Positions 61,181 through 64,000 of a stretch of DNA of 64,000 bases are shown piece after piece. Position 1 is the first letter of the stretch; every line of letters begins with the position of its first letter. Location of the stretch: NCBI GenBank assembly GCA_050305515.1, contig JBNLFL010000040.1, positions 124,001-188,000 on the forward strand, in the 5' to 3' direction. Below the pieces are notes generated by a model. That model made no database searches and was not told where the DNA came from. It saw only the letters and a program-made list of their open reading frames with translations. This DNA is from JAFGUB01 sp050305515. GTDB taxonomy: Bacteria; Campylobacterota; Campylobacteria; Campylobacterales; Sulfurimonadaceae. A program made the position numbers and the translations under genes.

Positions 61181-61186
61181 ATTCTA
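61181..61186 (-). promoter_or_regulatory. Candidate -10 box of fliW-proC
   Basis: On the minus strand this reads TAGAAT in the context TATGCTAGAATGG, 30 bases upstream of fliW. Confidence 0.4.
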
Positions 61187-61213
61187 GCATAACAACATTT
61201 AAACTGATTTTGC

Positions 61214-61219
61214 TAGAAT
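61214..61219 (+). promoter_or_regulatory. Candidate -10 box of bamD-lon
   Basis: TAGAAT in the context TTTGCTAGAATATCC lies 26 bases upstream of the bamD start. Confidence 0.4.
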
Positions 61220-61245
61220 ATCCCTTTTCAAATCGGACCATAATC

Positions 61246-62043
61246 ATGAAATACATTTTTCTTCCTTTCACCCTGCTGTTACTGTTGCTTTCAGGCTGTT
61301 CCAAAGAGGTGGATGAGTACAACAAACCCGCCGCTTACTGGTATGACAAAATGGTTGAGTCCGTCGCCAAGGGTAACCTTGAAAAAGCGGACAGCTATTA
61401 CAGCTCGCTACAGAGTGAGCATATCGGTTCACCTCTTCTGCGTGAGGCGACGTTCATTATGGCTCAGGCACATATGTATTACGAAGAGTACCTGCTCAGC
61501 GAGCACTTTCTCAACGAGTACATCAAACGCTACGCCAACCCCATTGAACGTGAATACGCCGAGTATCTGAAGATCAAGGCCAAATACATGGCGCTGCCGC
61601 ACCCAAGACGCGACCAGGGGCTCATTAATGAAGCGATTGATGCGGGCGAAGATTTTAAACGGACCTATCCGCGTTCTTCGTTTATTCCCGTAGTTGATAC
61701 AATGGTAACGAGACTGGTTCTTGCACGTGCCTCGCTGAATGAATCGATCGCATCACTGTATGACCGGCTTGACAAGCCAAAAGCAGCGCAATATTATCGA
61801 AATATCAGACCGGAGTCATGGATCGACTGGAACGAGGTTGAAAAAGCGGAAGTACCGTTTTACCGCGGTATCTTTGAAGGTGACGGCAGTGAAAGCTGGT
61901 ACGCGTTTTTGATTCCCGATACCCAGAGCGTCGTGTCACGTAACTCCATTGATGACACTGAGAAGCCCGTGCATGAAAAAAGCTTGCAACAACGGCAGCA
62001 GCAAGAGAGTGATATGATGCGTCCCAAATCCGAGAGTCTATAA
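61246..62043 (+). CDS. bamD: Outer-membrane assembly lipoprotein BamD
   Basis: BamD is the essential lipoprotein of the BAM complex that inserts beta-barrels. The 265-residue protein has a lipoprotein signal with LLLLSGC (Cys about residue 18) and TPR helices in the mature part (YYSSLQSEHIGSPLLREATFIMAQAHMYYEEY, given here only as positions: about residues 52-84). ATG 61246 is chosen because it begins the signal peptide; the frame is open upstream to 61174. It lies 12 bases before lon. Confidence 0.9.
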   Translation: MKYIFLPFTLLLLLLSGCSKEVDEYNKPAAYWYDKMVESVAKGNLEKADSYYSSLQSEHIGSPLLREATFIMAQAHMYYEEYLLSEHFLNEYIKRYANPIEREYAEYLKIKAKYMALPHPRRDQGLINEAIDAGEDFKRTYPRSSFIPVVDTMVTRLVLARASLNESIASLYDRLDKPKAAQYYRNIRPESWIDWNEVEKAEVPFYRGIFEGDGSESWYAFLIPDTQSVVSRNSIDDTEKPVHEKSLQQRQQQESDMMRPKSESL

Positions 62044-62055
62044 ATCAGGAGTCCC

Positions 62056-64000
62056 ATGCAACTTAGCAACTACAGTGAATTTCCGACTGATCTTCCCATA
62101 ATCGCGGAAGATGACCTCTTTTTATACCCTTTTATGATTTCACCGCTTTTCCTAAGTGATGAAGGCAATGTAGCCGCTGCAACCGAAGCGATTGAGAAAA
62201 ATTCGCTCATCATCGTTTGCCCGACGAAGCCCGATCATGAAGGTGAACGCGACTTTGACGCTATTTACGATGCCGGTGTCGTCGGTTCGGTTATGCGTAA
62301 GGTTTCACTTCCCGACGGTCGTATCAAGGTACTTTTCCAGGGGCTTGCACGCGGACGGGTGCTTTCAAAAATTGACGGCGATATCCTCAAAGGCAGGGTG
62401 GCGATTATTGAGTCGAGCAGTGCGAATGAACTGAAAATGAATGCCGTTTTGGAAGTGGTGCGTGAAAAAGTGCGTACCCTTTCGCAGATCAGCAACTATT
62501 TTCCGCCGGACCTGCTGCGCACAATTGAAGAGAACCATGAATATAACCGCATTGTCGATCTGATTTGCAGTTCCATCAAGCTGAAAAAGCAACAGGCTTA
62601 CGCACTTTTTATTGAGAGCAACGTTGAGAACCGCTATCTGACACTGATTGATTATCTGATGGATGAGATCGAAGCAAACAAACTTCAGCGCGAAATCCGC
62701 TCCAAAGTACACAGTCACATGGACCGCGTCAATAAAGAGTATTTTCTTAAAGAGCAGCTCAAGGAGATTCAGCGCGAACTCGGTGTCGATACCCAGCGTG
62801 ACGAAGAGATCGAAGAGTATCGCGCAAAGCTTGAGAAAAAGAAAGACAAAATGGGCGAGGATGCCTACAAGGAGACGCACAAGCAGCTTGAGCGTTTTGC
62901 CAGAATGCATCCGGATTCGGCCGATGCCGGTATGATTCAGACCTATCTTGAATGGGTACTTGAGATTCCTTTTGGTGATGAAGCAAAAAAAGCGCTCAAG
63001 ATACAGGATGTTGAAAATCAGCTCAACAACGATCACTTCTCACTTAAAAAACCAAAAGAGCGGATTGTCGAGTTCTTCTCGGTCAAAGAGCTTCTTGAAT
63101 TACGCGGTATTTCCGATAAAGAGGGACGCGGTGCGATTCTCTGTTTCGCCGGACCTCCGGGTGTCGGTAAGACCTCGTTGGCAAACTCCATTGCCGAAGC
63201 GCTGAAACGGCCTCTGATACGGATTGCTCTGGGCGGGTTGGAAGATGTCAACGAATTGCGCGGACATCGACGGACCTATATCGGGGCAATGCCGGGGCGT
63301 ATCGTTCAGGGGCTTATTGACGCCAAAAAGATGAATCCGGTGATTGTTCTTGACGAGATTGACAAAGTGGCACGAAACGGGCGGGGCGACCCTACGGCAG
63401 TCCTGCTTGAAATTCTTGATCCCGAACAAAATACCAGCTTCCGGGACTATTACCTGAATTTCAACATCGATCTCTCCAAAGCAATTTTTATTGCTACCGC
63501 CAATGATGTGGGACGTATCCCCGCACCGCTGCGTGACCGTATGGAATTTATCGGGGTCAGCAGCTATACGCCGCAGGAAAAATTTGAGATAGCCAAGCGC
63601 TATCTGCTGCCTCAGGAGATCAAAAAACACGGGCTTAAAACACGTGAAATAACTATTTCTAAAACGGCATTGGCAGAGCTTATCAACAAATATACCCGGG
63701 AAGCCGGAGTACGAAATCTGCGACGTCGTATTGCTGATATCGTCAGAAAATCTGCCAGAATGATTCTTGAAGACCCCAGTTTGGAAAAAGTGAATATATC
63801 GCTTAAAAACCTCAAAAACTTTGTCGAGAAGAGTGTTTTTGAAATTGACAAAACCGATCATATCGCTCACATCGGTATTGTTAACGGTCTGGCATGGACA
63901 GCCGTTGGCGGTGATGTTTTGAAAATCGAAACCATCCGTATCAAGGGTAAGGGCAATATGCAGATTACCGGCAGTCTGGGTGACGTTATGAAAGAGTCGG
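62056..64000 (+). CDS. lon: ATP-dependent protease Lon (3' end beyond window)
   Basis: Lon degrades misfolded and regulatory proteins. About 648 residues are visible: the N-terminal substrate domain (about 1-200), a coiled linker (about 200-290), and the AAA+ module with CFAGPPGVGKTS (Walker A, about residue 362) and VIVLDEIDK (Walker B, about residue 429). The frame is open to the last base, so the serine-lysine protease domain is only beginning at the edge. AGGAG lies 4 bases upstream of ATG 62056. It follows bamD, as in Campylobacter. Confidence 0.97.
   Translation, partial: MQLSNYSEFPTDLPIIAEDDLFLYPFMISPLFLSDEGNVAAATEAIEKNSLIIVCPTKPDHEGERDFDAIYDAGVVGSVMRKVSLPDGRIKVLFQGLARGRVLSKIDGDILKGRVAIIESSSANELKMNAVLEVVREKVRTLSQISNYFPPDLLRTIEENHEYNRIVDLICSSIKLKKQQAYALFIESNVENRYLTLIDYLMDEIEANKLQREIRSKVHSHMDRVNKEYFLKEQLKEIQRELGVDTQRDEEIEEYRAKLEKKKDKMGEDAYKETHKQLERFARMHPDSADAGMIQTYLEWVLEIPFGDEAKKALKIQDVENQLNNDHFSLKKPKERIVEFFSVKELLELRGISDKEGRGAILCFAGPPGVGKTSLANSIAEALKRPLIRIALGGLEDVNELRGHRRTYIGAMPGRIVQGLIDAKKMNPVIVLDEIDKVARNGRGDPTAVLLEILDPEQNTSFRDYYLNFNIDLSKAIFIATANDVGRIPAPLRDRMEFIGVSSYTPQEKFEIAKRYLLPQEIKKHGLKTREITISKTALAELINKYTREAGVRNLRRRIADIVRKSARMILEDPSLEKVNISLKNLKNFVEKSVFEIDKTDHIAHIGIVNGLAWTAVGGDVLKIETIRIKGKGNMQITGSLGDVMKES

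Noticed and set aside
1..64000. CRISPR arrays, tRNA or rRNA genes, insertion sequences
   Set aside because: I saw no regularly spaced repeats, cloverleaf-like intergenic segments, transposase frames or terminal inverted repeats; all gaps are under about 200 bases.

Overview
The window is a gene-dense stretch of a chromosome from a Campylobacterota (epsilonproteobacterial) bacterium. The evidence is the gene content and order: nfu-TPR-murE-ybaB-PDZ-ispA-tkt, nusA/HP0268-like-miaB, tilS-rimO, kdsA-ribH-nusB and proC-fliW-bamD-lon are blocks I recall from Campylobacter and Helicobacter. The futalosine menaquinone gene mqnC, the short NusA and a XerH-type recombinase also fit. Codons are not strongly AT-biased, which suggests a free-living sulfur-oxidising relative (Sulfurimonas/Sulfuricurvum/Sulfurovum type) rather than a host-adapted one; the genus cannot be fixed from sequence alone. 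I see no tRNA, rRNA, CRISPR, IS element or prophage. No gene-free gap exceeds about 200 bases.

Layout. 1-7.7 kb: haem-type chemoreceptor (cut by the window start), rpmE, rsmI, rlmB, a RodZ-like protein with a secreted partner, an aminotransferase and hom. 7.9-10.8 kb: alpha ribosomal operon (rpmJ-rpsM-rpsK-rpsD-rpoA-rplQ). 10.9-19.4 kb: AKR-like protein, nfu, TPR protein, murE, 2Fe-2S ferredoxin, panD, ybaB, PDZ protein, ispA, tkt. 19.4-26.3 kb: histidine kinase, nhaA, a TrmH-type methyltransferase, rsfS and nadD (minus), pgk, tpiA, fabI. 26.3-30.4 kb: small secreted protein, major porin, lone OppB-like permease, nusA. 30.6-36.2 kb: a tightly overlapping operon (HP0268-like, miaB, DUF374 acyltransferase, membrane protein, xerH, then three genes resembling PilM/PilN/PilO). 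36.1-39.6 kb: tilS, rimO, flavoprotein. 39.7-43.8 kb: large Ig-like lipoprotein, outer-membrane barrel, small secreted protein. 43.8-52.3 kb: DjlA-like co-chaperone, EamA transporter, small membrane protein, kdsA, ribH, nusB, mqnC, M16-like protein, recG, hpf. 52.3-59.9 kb (minus): an MSHA-like cluster of a giant MshQ-like surface protein and three pseudopilin-type proteins. 60.0-64.0 kb: proC, fliW, bamD, lon (cut by the window end).

The most striking signal is not a gene. The perfect 10-bp palindrome TTACATGTAA occurs 21 times, where about 0.06 copies are expected by chance in 64 kb of even composition. Seventeen copies lie inside genes of unrelated function and four in the small intergenic fraction. 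Genic copies use only the two reading frames that avoid the in-frame TAA. This behaves like a highly iterated palindrome (compare cyanobacterial HIP1) or an uptake-type sequence, and I know of no description of it. The window also encodes two separate pieces of type IV pilus/type II secretion-like machinery, which makes a link to DNA uptake a testable but unproven idea.
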